The position numbers and the translations under genes are program-made. The notes under the pieces were generated by a model. The model was given only the letters and a program-made list of their open reading frames with translations. It did no database searches and was not told where the DNA came from. A stretch of 64,000 nucleotides of DNA from Spirosoma fluviale. GTDB lineage: Bacteria > Bacteroidota > Bacteroidia > Cytophagales > Spirosomataceae. Of this stretch, positions 45,781 through 54,170 are shown piece after piece. Each line of letters starts with the position of its first letter. Position 1 is the first letter of the stretch. The stretch spans positions 806,001 to 870,000 of the forward strand of contig NZ_OCNH01000001.1 in the NCBI RefSeq assembly GCF_900230225.1. Reading direction: 5' to 3'.

Positions 45781-47595
45781 ATGAAACATATAAAAGTTTG
45801 GGCCATGGTCGGCCTTACGGCTTTACTAAATACAGGTTGCGAAAAAATTCTGGAAGAAAACCCACAGTCGCAGATCGTCCCCTCCTACTTCAATAGCCCT
45901 GCCGGGGTATTAGGTGGTATTGCCGGGGTGTATAACGACATTCGGGGGCAGTGGGGTACAGAAGGTTTCACGGTGGAAATGCAGGCCGGTACCGATGATT
46001 TCGTGCAGGGTGCCAGTTCAGGCGGTGGCCCCGCTTATACCTATAATGGACTGAACGGAAGCAATTTCGGTTCGGCCTGGGGCGTCGCTTTTCAGGACAT
46101 CAATACCCTGAACGGCGTATTGCAGTACGGGGCTACCATAGACTTGCCCGAGGCTACCCGCAAGCAGTACCTGGCCCAGGCCAAGTTTCTGCGTGGGTTC
46201 TGGTATTTCTATCTGGTGCAGACCTGGGGAGATGTTCCGCTGAATACTACGTTCATTACGGTACCCTCACAGGCCGCGTCGCGCCAGCCAGCCGCTCAGG
46301 TATATGAGCAAATCATTAAGGACCTGACCGAAGCGGCCGCTGATCTGCCCAACACGCCAACTGCTCCGTTCCTCGGCAAAGCCGCTACCAAACCCGTGGC
46401 GCAACTGCTGCTGGCCAAAGCGTACCTGACCCGTGGCTGGCTCAACAATACGGCCGCTGATTTTACGCAGGCCGCTACGATTTGCTCGGATATTATTGCC
46501 AATAAATCGGCCTATAGCCTTGATCTGTGGGCGGACTACGGTGATGCGTTTGCGCCCGCCAACGACTACGGCAAAGAAACCATGTTTGTGAGCGATCACG
46601 TACTCGATCCGAAGTTTGGTTACTATACAGTAGGTGGAGCCGCTGGTGGTGGAGCCGCGCAAAACCTGACGCCCTGGTTCACGAACTGGAACTACCCGAA
46701 CAACAGCGGTGTCAACTCGTTTGTGAATGCATCTGGAACCCTGGTCAACAGTGGCACCTCCGGCATGATTCGCGATTCGCAGTACGGACGTCCGTACATT
46801 CGGATGCGGCCTAACACAGATAAACTGAAAACGGGTCCGAATGCGGGTAAGAGTTATTTTCTGGATCAGGCATTTACCAAACGGGATGTCGATACCCGCT
46901 TTGCCAATTCGTTCACCACGGTCTACATCGCCAATACGGCGGTTACCAACACGGCTACGGCGGCTAACAACAAACGGGGTATCAGCTATACAACCGTCGT
47001 CGGAGCCGACACCGCCGTTTGGCTCCCCGATTTCGAGGTGGCGGGTGCGCCACAGTTTGTCGGCACACGGCCCTTCAAAGGGATCGTGGTGCCCCCCAGC
47101 TTGTGGAACAACGGTATTTTCCCCGCGCTGAAGAAATTCATGGACCCCAGCCGGGGCGCCAACTTCAACGACCCGTCGACCCGTCCGGTTGTGCTGTACC
47201 GTTTCTCGGATGTGTATCTGACGGGTGCCGAAGCGTATCTGAAAGCGGGCGATGCCACCAAGGCGGCCGATCTGCTGAATGTCGTGCGTCAGCGGGCAGC
47301 CTTCAAAAAAACCAACACGCCCGCTCAGAACACCGCAGCCGCTGCAGCCATGGTTATTACGGCCTCTGACGTAACGGTCGACTTTATTCTGGATGAGCGC
47401 AGCCGCGAGTTGTTTGGCGAGTGGCAGCGTTGGCATGACCTGGTTCGTACCCGCTCGCTGGTCCGTCGTGTAAAGGCCTGGAATCCGGAAGGAGCACCTT
47501 ACATTCAGGATTTTCATATGTTGCGGCCCATTCCCCAGACGCAGATTGACCGGGTGGTCGATGGGCCGAAGTTCCCGCAAAATCCGGGGTATTAA
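45781..47595 (+). CDS. SusD/RagB-type surface glycan-binding lipoprotein
   Basis: The protein has 604 residues with a lipoprotein signal (WAMVGLTALLNTGCEKILE, lipid-modified cysteine at residue 20). The SusD N-terminal region (SYFNSPAGVLGGIAGVYNDI, then FLRGFWYFYLVQTWGDVPL) is followed by the C-terminal region with VLYRFSDVYLTGAEAYL and the ending of SusD proteins (DERSRELFGEWQRWHDLVR). It covers the SusC pore on the cell surface and captures glycan. It is in the same operon as SusC, with a strong terminator 25 bases downstream of its stop. Confidence 0.93.
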   Translation: MKHIKVWAMVGLTALLNTGCEKILEENPQSQIVPSYFNSPAGVLGGIAGVYNDIRGQWGTEGFTVEMQAGTDDFVQGASSGGGPAYTYNGLNGSNFGSAWGVAFQDINTLNGVLQYGATIDLPEATRKQYLAQAKFLRGFWYFYLVQTWGDVPLNTTFITVPSQAASRQPAAQVYEQIIKDLTEAAADLPNTPTAPFLGKAATKPVAQLLLAKAYLTRGWLNNTAADFTQAATICSDIIANKSAYSLDLWADYGDAFAPANDYGKETMFVSDHVLDPKFGYYTVGGAAGGGAAQNLTPWFTNWNYPNNSGVNSFVNASGTLVNSGTSGMIRDSQYGRPYIRMRPNTDKLKTGPNAGKSYFLDQAFTKRDVDTRFANSFTTVYIANTAVTNTATAANNKRGISYTTVVGADTAVWLPDFEVAGAPQFVGTRPFKGIVVPPSLWNNGIFPALKKFMDPSRGANFNDPSTRPVVLYRFSDVYLTGAEAYLKAGDATKAADLLNVVRQRAAFKKTNTPAQNTAAAAAMVITASDVTVDFILDERSRELFGEWQRWHDLVRTRSLVRRVKAWNPEGAPYIQDFHMLRPIPQTQIDRVVDGPKFPQNPGY

Positions 47596-47619
47596 CAAAC
47601 CACAGTTCATTTAAGGATT

Positions 47620-47661
47620 AGATAAAAGAGGATTAAGACTTTATCCTCTTTTATCTTTTTT
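47620..47661 (+). terminator. strong rho-independent terminator after SusD
   Basis: Perfect 14-bp arms (47620-47633 and 47643-47656) enclose a 9-base loop and are followed by a T run to 47661. It separates the SusCD pair from the enzyme genes, so most transcripts should stop here, leaving porter in excess over the enzymes. Confidence 0.85.
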
Positions 47662-47715
47662 GCCATTCTGTACGCTGCTTCCTATACCCGAAGTCCAGCC
47701 AAGCCCAATTGGATT

Positions 47716-49389
47716 ATGTTTAAGAACCTGATGATAGCTGTTTCGACGGCCTTCTGCTTAGTTACGAGTTACACGCTCCCGGCGCAGACCACATTGGTCA
47801 ACCCCATCCTGACCGGCTTTTACCCCGATCCGAGCATCGTGCGGGTGGGGGCAGATTATTATTCCGTACATTCTACTTTTTCCTATTTCCCGGGTTTGCC
47901 CATCATGCACAGCCGCGACCTGAAAAACTGGAAGCAAATTGGTAATGTGATCAATCGTCCTTCACAAATGGAGTTTATGGGCGAGCGGATGACGCGCGGG
48001 CTGTTTGCTCCGGCCATCACTCATTATAAAGGGACGTACTACGTTACCTGTACGGATATTGACCATGATGGAAATTTTGTCGTAACGTCCAAAAATCCGG
48101 CTGGCCCTTATAGCAATCCGGTGAAAATTCCGCAGGTAAAAGGAATTGACCCCTCCATTTATTTCGATGAAGAAACCGACAAAGCCTACATCATTTACAA
48201 CAGCGATGCGCCCGACCGCAAACCGCTGTATTCGGGCCACCGAACCATCCGGATGTACGAGTTCGATTATAAGAATTTGACGGTGCTGGGCGAAGAAAAA
48301 CAGTTGGTGAATGGGGGTGTAGACCTCTCGAAAAAGCCTGTTTGGATTGAAGGGCCCCATATTTTAAAGCATAACGGTTGGTACATACTTTATGCGGCCG
48401 AAGGCGGAACCTCCGTCAATCACTCACAGGTGGCACTCCGCAGCAAAGATATTTGGGGGCCTTATGTGCCGTTTGAAGGTAATCCGGTACTGACGCAACG
48501 AGGCTTACCAGCCGACCGGCCCAACCCAATCACGTCGGCGGGACACGCTCAATTTATCGAAGGTCCCGATGGCAACTGGTATTCGATTTTCCTGGCGGTA
48601 CGTCCTTACGAAGGCGATTATTACAACACAGGCCGCGAAATGTTCATTGCTCCGCTGACGTGGGTAAACGATTGGCCGATGATCGAACACGGCGAAAAAG
48701 CGATTGAGTACCAATACAAAACCAACATCAAAGAAGTAAAACAGAAAGGGGCTTTGCCGCAAAACGGCAATTTCGCGTATACCATGACGTTCGATAAAGG
48801 GCTTGATCTGTCGATGCTTTTTTTGAGAACGGTGGATAGCAGTTCGTTTAAGACGTCAAAGGCTAATGGGCTTACGCTTACACTCAAACCGGAAACAATT
48901 TCAGAAGCCGGAAATCCTTCGTTCGTGGGTAAGCGTCAGCAACATTTAACGAGCACCGCCGAAACCGAAGTGAGCTTTTCACCAAAAACGGATAACGAAA
49001 AAGCGGGTTTGGTGATTTTTCAGGACGAACGCCATTTTTACTTCGCGGCCAAATCTAAAAGCGGAGGCAAAGACGTGATTCAGTTATTCAAGAGCAAAGA
49101 CAAAACCCTGGAACTGGTGACTGAAGTCCCTTTAACTTCATCCGCTGCCAGAGTAAATTTCAAAATACAGTCGGAAGGTGCCTTGTACAGTTTCTACTAC
49201 TCGACCGATGGGAAGAACTGGAAATTATTGAAAGACCAGGTTGACGGCAAGTTCTTGAGCACCAAAGCGGCCAACAGCTTTATTGGCTGCGTGTATGGCC
49301 TGTATGCGACGTCATCAGGCGAAAAATCCGGGAATTCGGCTTCGTTCAAGTACCTGAAATACAAAGGCGACGACCCGATGTATAAGTAG
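47716..49389 (+). CDS. GH43 family glycoside hydrolase
   Basis: The protein has 557 residues with a signal peptide (MFKNLMIAVSTAFCLVTSY). The GH43 five-bladed propeller shows NPILTGFYPDPSI (catalytic base Asp), GIDPSIYFDEE (pKa-modulating Asp) and PVWIEGPHILKHNGW (acid Glu near residue 212). The second half is a concanavalin-like beta-sandwich (KYLKYKGDDP at the end). Most such enzymes are beta-xylosidases or alpha-L-arabinofuranosidases. It is secreted, probably to the periplasm. A palindromic repeat follows before the next gene. Confidence 0.88.
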   Translation: MFKNLMIAVSTAFCLVTSYTLPAQTTLVNPILTGFYPDPSIVRVGADYYSVHSTFSYFPGLPIMHSRDLKNWKQIGNVINRPSQMEFMGERMTRGLFAPAITHYKGTYYVTCTDIDHDGNFVVTSKNPAGPYSNPVKIPQVKGIDPSIYFDEETDKAYIIYNSDAPDRKPLYSGHRTIRMYEFDYKNLTVLGEEKQLVNGGVDLSKKPVWIEGPHILKHNGWYILYAAEGGTSVNHSQVALRSKDIWGPYVPFEGNPVLTQRGLPADRPNPITSAGHAQFIEGPDGNWYSIFLAVRPYEGDYYNTGREMFIAPLTWVNDWPMIEHGEKAIEYQYKTNIKEVKQKGALPQNGNFAYTMTFDKGLDLSMLFLRTVDSSSFKTSKANGLTLTLKPETISEAGNPSFVGKRQQHLTSTAETEVSFSPKTDNEKAGLVIFQDERHFYFAAKSKSGGKDVIQLFKSKDKTLELVTEVPLTSSAARVNFKIQSEGALYSFYYSTDGKNWKLLKDQVDGKFLSTKAANSFIGCVYGLYATSSGEKSGNSASFKYLKYKGDDPMYK

Positions 49390-49410
49390 TAATTTGTCAT
49401 CCCGAGTTTT

Positions 49411-49496
49411 TTGTCATCCCGACGTCAGGAGGAATCTCTGGGTGAGCCAGAAAAACCTCCGGTTACCGAAGATCCCTCCTGACGTCGGGATGACAA
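49411..49496. repeat. palindromic repeat copy A
   Basis: The outer arms are TTGTCATCCCGACGTCAGGA and its complement near 49476-49496. The loop carries AACCTCCGGTTACC. The loop is inverted relative to copies B and D. A stray half-arm (TTGTCATCCCGAG) precedes it at 49394-49406. It lies between the first GH43 and the GH127 genes. Confidence 0.9.
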
Positions 49497-49553
49497 AGCG
49501 CCGGAACCAACGACCACATTGGCAGAACGGTCAGAATAAACACAACGTTACCC

Positions 49554-51836
49554 TTGAAAACGACCTTATTACATACCGCTTTTCTCGCACTGCTCAGCGT
49601 CACGACGTTGGCGCAGATGCAGCCGTTTACCTTGCAGGAAGTGAAGGTAACGGATGGGCTGTTTAAGAATGCGCAGGATGTTGACCTGAAGTATATCCTG
49701 GCCCTGAACCCGGATAAACTGCTGGCTCCGTACCTGATCGACGCCGGACTGTCGGAAAAAGCCCCGCGCTACGGCAACTGGGAAAGCTCGGGTCTGGATG
49801 GGCACATCGGCGGGCATTACCTCTCGGCGCTGGCGATGATGTATGCCTCGACCGGCAATTCCGAAACGAAAAAACGGCTCGATTACATGGTCGATCAACT
49901 GGCCCAATGCCAGGTGAAGAATGGCAACGGGTACGTGGGTGGCATTCCGCAAGGCAAGGTATTCTGGGAGCGGGTTCACAAAGGCGATATCGACGGCAGT
50001 AGCTTCGGGCTGAACAATACCTGGGTGCCGCTCTACAACATCCATAAGCTGTTTGCCGGGCTGCGCGATGCTTATGAATACGCTGGTAACCAGCAGGCTA
50101 AGCAGGTACTGATTGGCTTGGGCGATTGGTTCGTTGAGTTGATAAAACCCCTGTCCGACGAGCAGATTCAGAAGGTGTTGCGTACTGAACATGGTGGCAT
50201 CAACGAAACCTTCGCCGATCTGTACGTCCTCACAAAGGACAAGAAATACCTTGAAACGGCGCAGCGGATTTCGCACCGGGCCATTCTGGAACCGCTGCTG
50301 GCGCACCAAGATAAACTAACGGGCCTCCACGCCAATACGCAGATTCCGAAGGTGATCGGGTTCGAGAAAATCGCTTCGCTGACGGGCAGGAAAGATTGGT
50401 CGGAAGCGGCCATGTATTTCTGGCAAAACGTGTCGCAGACGCGCAGCGTAGCCTTCGGCGGGAACAGCGTGCGGGAGCATTTCAACCCGACAACGGATTT
50501 CAGCCAGGTGCTGCGCTCAAATCAGGGGCCGGAAACCTGCAACTCGTTCAATATGCTACGCCTGAGCAAGGCCCTGTTCCTGGACAAGAACGATGTGAGC
50601 TACGTCGATTTCTACGAACGGACGATGTACAACCACATCCTGTCGAGTCAGCACCCCGAAAAAGGCGGGTTTGTCTATTTCACGCCCATTCGTCCCAACC
50701 ATTATCGGGTATATTCGCAGCCCGAAACCAGCATGTGGTGCTGTGTGGGGTCAGGCATCGAGAACCACACCAAATACGGCGAACTGATCTATAGCCATTC
50801 GGCTAATGACCTGTTTGTCAACCTGTTCATTCCCTCGACGGTGAACTGGACAGACAGAAAGGTTCAGCTGACTCAACGCACCGAGTTTCCATACCAAAAC
50901 CAGTCTGAACTGGTTGTATCAACGACAAAACCACAGGAATTTTCTCTGAATATCCGCTACCCGAAATGGGCGGAAAACCTGGAAGTGCTGGTGAATGGGA
51001 AAGCACAGGCCGTTACCGGAAAGCCAGCCAGTTACGTAGCAATTAACCGAAAATGGAAATCGGGTGATAAGGTAACCGTCCGCTTCAAAACGTCGACGCG
51101 GCTGGAGTACTTGCCCGACGGCTCTAACTGGGCGGCTTTTGTGAACGGTCCCATTGTGCTGGCGGCCAAAACATCGACAGCCGACCTGAAAGGACTTTTT
51201 GCCGACGATAGCCGGATGGGGCACGAAACCAAGGGCAAGTTATACCCGATCACGAATGCCTATGCACTGGTTGGCGAACCGACAACGTACCTGAACCGCC
51301 TGAAACCGGCCAATAATCTGCAATTCAACTTAGACTCACTGACGTTGCAACCGTTTTACGAGGTGCATGACGCCCGCTACCAGATGTATTTCCAGACCTT
51401 TTCACAGGCGTCTTTCGATGAACAAAAGGCTCGGTTAAAACAGCAGGAAGCTGAGGCACTGGCCCTGGAAGCGATTTCGGTTGATAAGATAAATTGTGGC
51501 GAGCAGCAACCCGAAGTCGATCATCAGTACAAAGGCGAAAAGAGCGAATCGGGTTACGATGATGAGCAGTTCTGGCGACGTACCCGGTCGTTTATTGCCT
51601 ACCAGTTACAGAACAAAAACCGGACGGGTAAATACATTGACATTCGTGCTTTAGAGACTATAACGCCGGACGCTATACAGTTTCTAATCAACGAAAAACC
51701 GGCTGAGGTTCTGTCAACAAAGGGAAAAACAATTCGCCTGAAGGCCGATGACAGCGAAGTGATCACGTTGATAATCAAGGCTCAGAACGGAACAAACACC
51801 CCTCGCTTTCACCAAATCAGACTTGTAACGAACTAA
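49554..51836 (+). CDS. GH127 family beta-L-arabinofuranosidase
   Basis: The protein has 760 residues from a TTG start at 49554, with a signal peptide (KTTLLHTAFLALLSVTTLA). The barrel shows the GH127 cysteine-zinc machinery: GPETCNSFNMLRL (Glu and Cys near residues 325-327) and MWCCVGSGIENH (two Cys near 395). Known members remove beta-L-arabinofuranosyl residues using a cysteine nucleophile. N-terminal LDGHIGGHYLSALAMM and INETFADLYVLT also match the family. A C-terminal beta-domain extends from about 560. It starts after palindromic repeat A and runs directly into the VOC gene, 3 bases after its stop. Confidence 0.9.
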   Translation: MKTTLLHTAFLALLSVTTLAQMQPFTLQEVKVTDGLFKNAQDVDLKYILALNPDKLLAPYLIDAGLSEKAPRYGNWESSGLDGHIGGHYLSALAMMYASTGNSETKKRLDYMVDQLAQCQVKNGNGYVGGIPQGKVFWERVHKGDIDGSSFGLNNTWVPLYNIHKLFAGLRDAYEYAGNQQAKQVLIGLGDWFVELIKPLSDEQIQKVLRTEHGGINETFADLYVLTKDKKYLETAQRISHRAILEPLLAHQDKLTGLHANTQIPKVIGFEKIASLTGRKDWSEAAMYFWQNVSQTRSVAFGGNSVREHFNPTTDFSQVLRSNQGPETCNSFNMLRLSKALFLDKNDVSYVDFYERTMYNHILSSQHPEKGGFVYFTPIRPNHYRVYSQPETSMWCCVGSGIENHTKYGELIYSHSANDLFVNLFIPSTVNWTDRKVQLTQRTEFPYQNQSELVVSTTKPQEFSLNIRYPKWAENLEVLVNGKAQAVTGKPASYVAINRKWKSGDKVTVRFKTSTRLEYLPDGSNWAAFVNGPIVLAAKTSTADLKGLFADDSRMGHETKGKLYPITNAYALVGEPTTYLNRLKPANNLQFNLDSLTLQPFYEVHDARYQMYFQTFSQASFDEQKARLKQQEAEALALEAISVDKINCGEQQPEVDHQYKGEKSESGYDDEQFWRRTRSFIAYQLQNKNRTGKYIDIRALETITPDAIQFLINEKPAEVLSTKGKTIRLKADDSEVITLIIKAQNGTNTPRFHQIRLVTN

Positions 51837-51839
51837 CAA

Positions 51840-52388
51840 ATGCCTCTTTTCAACAAGACCAGAATCATGACAATTGCCTATAAATGTGTCAGAACAACAC
51901 TATTTGTGTTTTTGTGTGCCCTGAGTGTTCATGCGCAATCCAATTTCTCCAGTAAAACGATTGGTGTTGGCGTCGTTGTGGCCGACATTGACCGTTCGAT
52001 TGATTTCTACGTGAATGGCATCGGTATGGTCAAAACGGGCAGCTTCACCATCAATGAAGATTTCGGCAAACGCTCCGGCCTGACCAATGGCGTAGCGACG
52101 AACGTAACCATCCTGAAACTCGAAAACAGCCCCGACGCCACGGATTGGAAATTGATGAGCTTTGGCAAAAAAGCATCGCACCCAAAGCCGAAATACATTC
52201 AGGACGATACCGGCATGCAGTACATTACCATTCAGGTAAAAGCGCTACAACCCATCATCGACCGGCTGACGAAGATGAACGTTTCGTTTTTGGGCAGTAC
52301 ACCCACGCCCCTGAATGCCAAAGCCCACTTTGTATTTGTGCAGGACCCCGACGGAAATTTTATCGAACTGATCGGGCCGCTACAATAG
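51840..52388 (+). CDS. secreted VOC (glyoxalase-fold) family protein
   Basis: About 182 residues follow an ATG at 51840 (or 173 from the ATG at 51867), with a hydrophobic signal segment (TTLFVFLCALSVHAQ). The single VOC unit pair covers about 40-180: GVGVVVADIDRSIDFYVNGI at the start and VFVQDPDGNFIELIGP at the end, where the Glu is a usual metal ligand. VOC proteins bind divalent metals and act as glyoxalases, dioxygenases or resistance proteins. A periplasmic VOC protein inside a glycan locus is unusual and its substrate is unknown. It overlaps no gene and follows GH127 by 3 bases. Confidence 0.8.
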   Translation: MPLFNKTRIMTIAYKCVRTTLFVFLCALSVHAQSNFSSKTIGVGVVVADIDRSIDFYVNGIGMVKTGSFTINEDFGKRSGLTNGVATNVTILKLENSPDATDWKLMSFGKKASHPKPKYIQDDTGMQYITIQVKALQPIIDRLTKMNVSFLGSTPTPLNAKAHFVFVQDPDGNFIELIGPLQ

Positions 52389-52432
52389 TCACGAAATTTA
52401 ACTGATTGCTTTAGTCGATTCGCTTAACTGTG

Positions 52433-52523
52433 TTTTTGTCATCCCGACGCAGGAGGGATCTTCTATCGCCGGAGGTTTTTTTAGCATCACCCGAAGATCC
52501 CTCCTGCGTCGGGATGACAAAAA
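52433..52523. repeat. palindromic repeat copy B
   Basis: The arms TTGTCATCCCGACGCAGGAG and its complement (52501-52520) are flanked by T and A runs. The loop holds GCCGGAGGTTTTTTT. It lies between the VOC and the second GH43 genes. Confidence 0.9.
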
Positions 52524-52549
52524 ACTAGCAGCAAAAAATCTTCTACAAA

Positions 52550-54157
52550 ATGCTCACTACTAAGAGATTAAGCAACAAAAAATCTTTTTGGTCTGGTTTA
52601 ACGATTGTGTTGCTGCTAACACAAATGTCGGCAATCGCGCAACAAGCTCATAACCCGGTCATTTTTGCCGACGTGCCGGACATGGCCATGATTCGGGTGG
52701 GCAATACGTACTACATGAGCAGTACAACCATGCACCTGAGTCCGGGGTTGCCAATAATGAAATCGAACGATTTGATCAATTGGCAGATGGTCGGGTATGC
52801 ATACGATACGCTGACGAGCGTCGACGCAATGAGCCTGAACAACGGAAAAAGTACCTACGGGCGCGGCTCGTGGGCCAGCAGTCTGCGCTACCATAATGGC
52901 ACGTACTACGCGACCACCTTTGCCCAAACCAGCGGCAGAACGCATATCTACACCACCAAAAACATCGAAAAAGGCCCATGGAAAGAAGTGTCGTTCAAAC
53001 CCTCTTACCACGATCACAGCCTGTTTTTCGACGATGACGGCCGAACGTACCTGATCTATGGCGCGGGCAAACTCCGGTTGGTTGAACTCACAGCCGACGC
53101 ATCAGGCGTGAAGCCCGGCACGACCGAGCAGGTCATTATCGAGAACGCCAGCACCCCATCAGGTACCGGTGGCGGCTTACCCGCCGAGGGATCGCAACTG
53201 TTCAAGGTGAAGGGCAAGTATTACCTATTCAACATCTCGTGGCCGCGTGGCGGTATGCGGACGGTAATCATTCACCGGGCCGACAAAATCACCGGGCCGT
53301 GGGAGGGTCGCGTGGCGTTGCAGGATATGGGCGTAGCACAGGGCGGGTTGATCGATACGCCCGATGGCCGCTGGTTCGCCTATCTGTTCCGCGATTTCGG
53401 CGGGGTGGGTCGGATTCCCTACCTGGTACCGGTCAAGTGGGAAGATGGCTGGCCGGTGCTGGGTGAGAACGGCAAAGTGCCCCAGACGCTCGACCTGCCC
53501 GCCGGCAAAGGCCTGATTCCCGGCATCGTCAACTCCGATGAATTTACCCGCAAAAAAGGCGATCCGGCCCTGCCGCTGGTCTGGCAGTGGAACCACAACC
53601 CCGACAACAGCCTTTGGTCGGTTTCGGAGCGGAAAGGGTTTCTGCGTCTGAAAACCGGACGCACCGACACCTCGTTCGTCATGGCCCGCAACACCCTGAC
53701 CCAGCGCACCATCGGCCCGGAGAGTGCTGGATCGACCATGCTTGATGTGTCGAACCTGAAAGACGGTGACTTTGCGGGGTTGAGCCTGCTGCAAAAGAAT
53801 TACGGTCTGGTGGGTGTAAAGGTCGAAAACGGTGCTAAGTCCATTGTGATGGTCAATGCCAGTTCGGGAAAACCGGTGGAGGTGCAGCGCGTTCCGTTGA
53901 GCCAGAAAACAGTCTATCTGAAAGCGGAGTGTGATTTCCGCGACCGAAAAGACACGGCTCATTTCTTCTACAGCCTCGATGGCAAGGCGTGGGCCGCTAT
54001 CGGTGACGCCCTGAAAATGCCGTATACCATCCCGCATTTCATGGGCTACCGCTTTGGCCTTTTTAATTACGCCACCGCTTCGGTGGTCCGACCAGAAACC
54101 GGCGGATTTGCCGACTTCGATTACTTCAGAATTGAGCCTAAAATTTCTGGACAATAG
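52550..54157 (+). CDS. GH43 family glycoside hydrolase, second member
   Basis: The protein has 535 residues with a signal segment (WSGLTIVLLLTQMSAIAQQ). The propeller begins NPVIFADVPDMAMIRVGN with the base Asp, has YHDHSLFFDDDGRTYLIYG with the modulator Asp, and LPAEGSQLFKVKGKYYLF with the acid Glu. The second half is a beta-sandwich ending FADFDYFRIEPK. It belongs to a different GH43 branch from the first (IMKSNDLINW replaces IMHSRDLKNW). Xylosidase or arabinofuranosidase activity is likely. The GH97 gene begins 13 bases after its stop. Confidence 0.85.
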   Translation: MLTTKRLSNKKSFWSGLTIVLLLTQMSAIAQQAHNPVIFADVPDMAMIRVGNTYYMSSTTMHLSPGLPIMKSNDLINWQMVGYAYDTLTSVDAMSLNNGKSTYGRGSWASSLRYHNGTYYATTFAQTSGRTHIYTTKNIEKGPWKEVSFKPSYHDHSLFFDDDGRTYLIYGAGKLRLVELTADASGVKPGTTEQVIIENASTPSGTGGGLPAEGSQLFKVKGKYYLFNISWPRGGMRTVIIHRADKITGPWEGRVALQDMGVAQGGLIDTPDGRWFAYLFRDFGGVGRIPYLVPVKWEDGWPVLGENGKVPQTLDLPAGKGLIPGIVNSDEFTRKKGDPALPLVWQWNHNPDNSLWSVSERKGFLRLKTGRTDTSFVMARNTLTQRTIGPESAGSTMLDVSNLKDGDFAGLSLLQKNYGLVGVKVENGAKSIVMVNASSGKPVEVQRVPLSQKTVYLKAECDFRDRKDTAHFFYSLDGKAWAAIGDALKMPYTIPHFMGYRFGLFNYATASVVRPETGGFADFDYFRIEPKISGQ

Positions 54158-54170
54158 GGTCCACTCGTTT

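Noticed and set aside
46267-47610. Antisense ORF of 447 codons opposite SusD
   Set aside because: SusD is certain from motifs and signal peptide; the antisense frame has no recognisable domain and is a by-product of GC-rich third positions.
53225-54154. Antisense ORF of 309 codons opposite the second GH43
   Set aside because: Same reasoning: the GH43 is clear and the opposite frame is a shadow.
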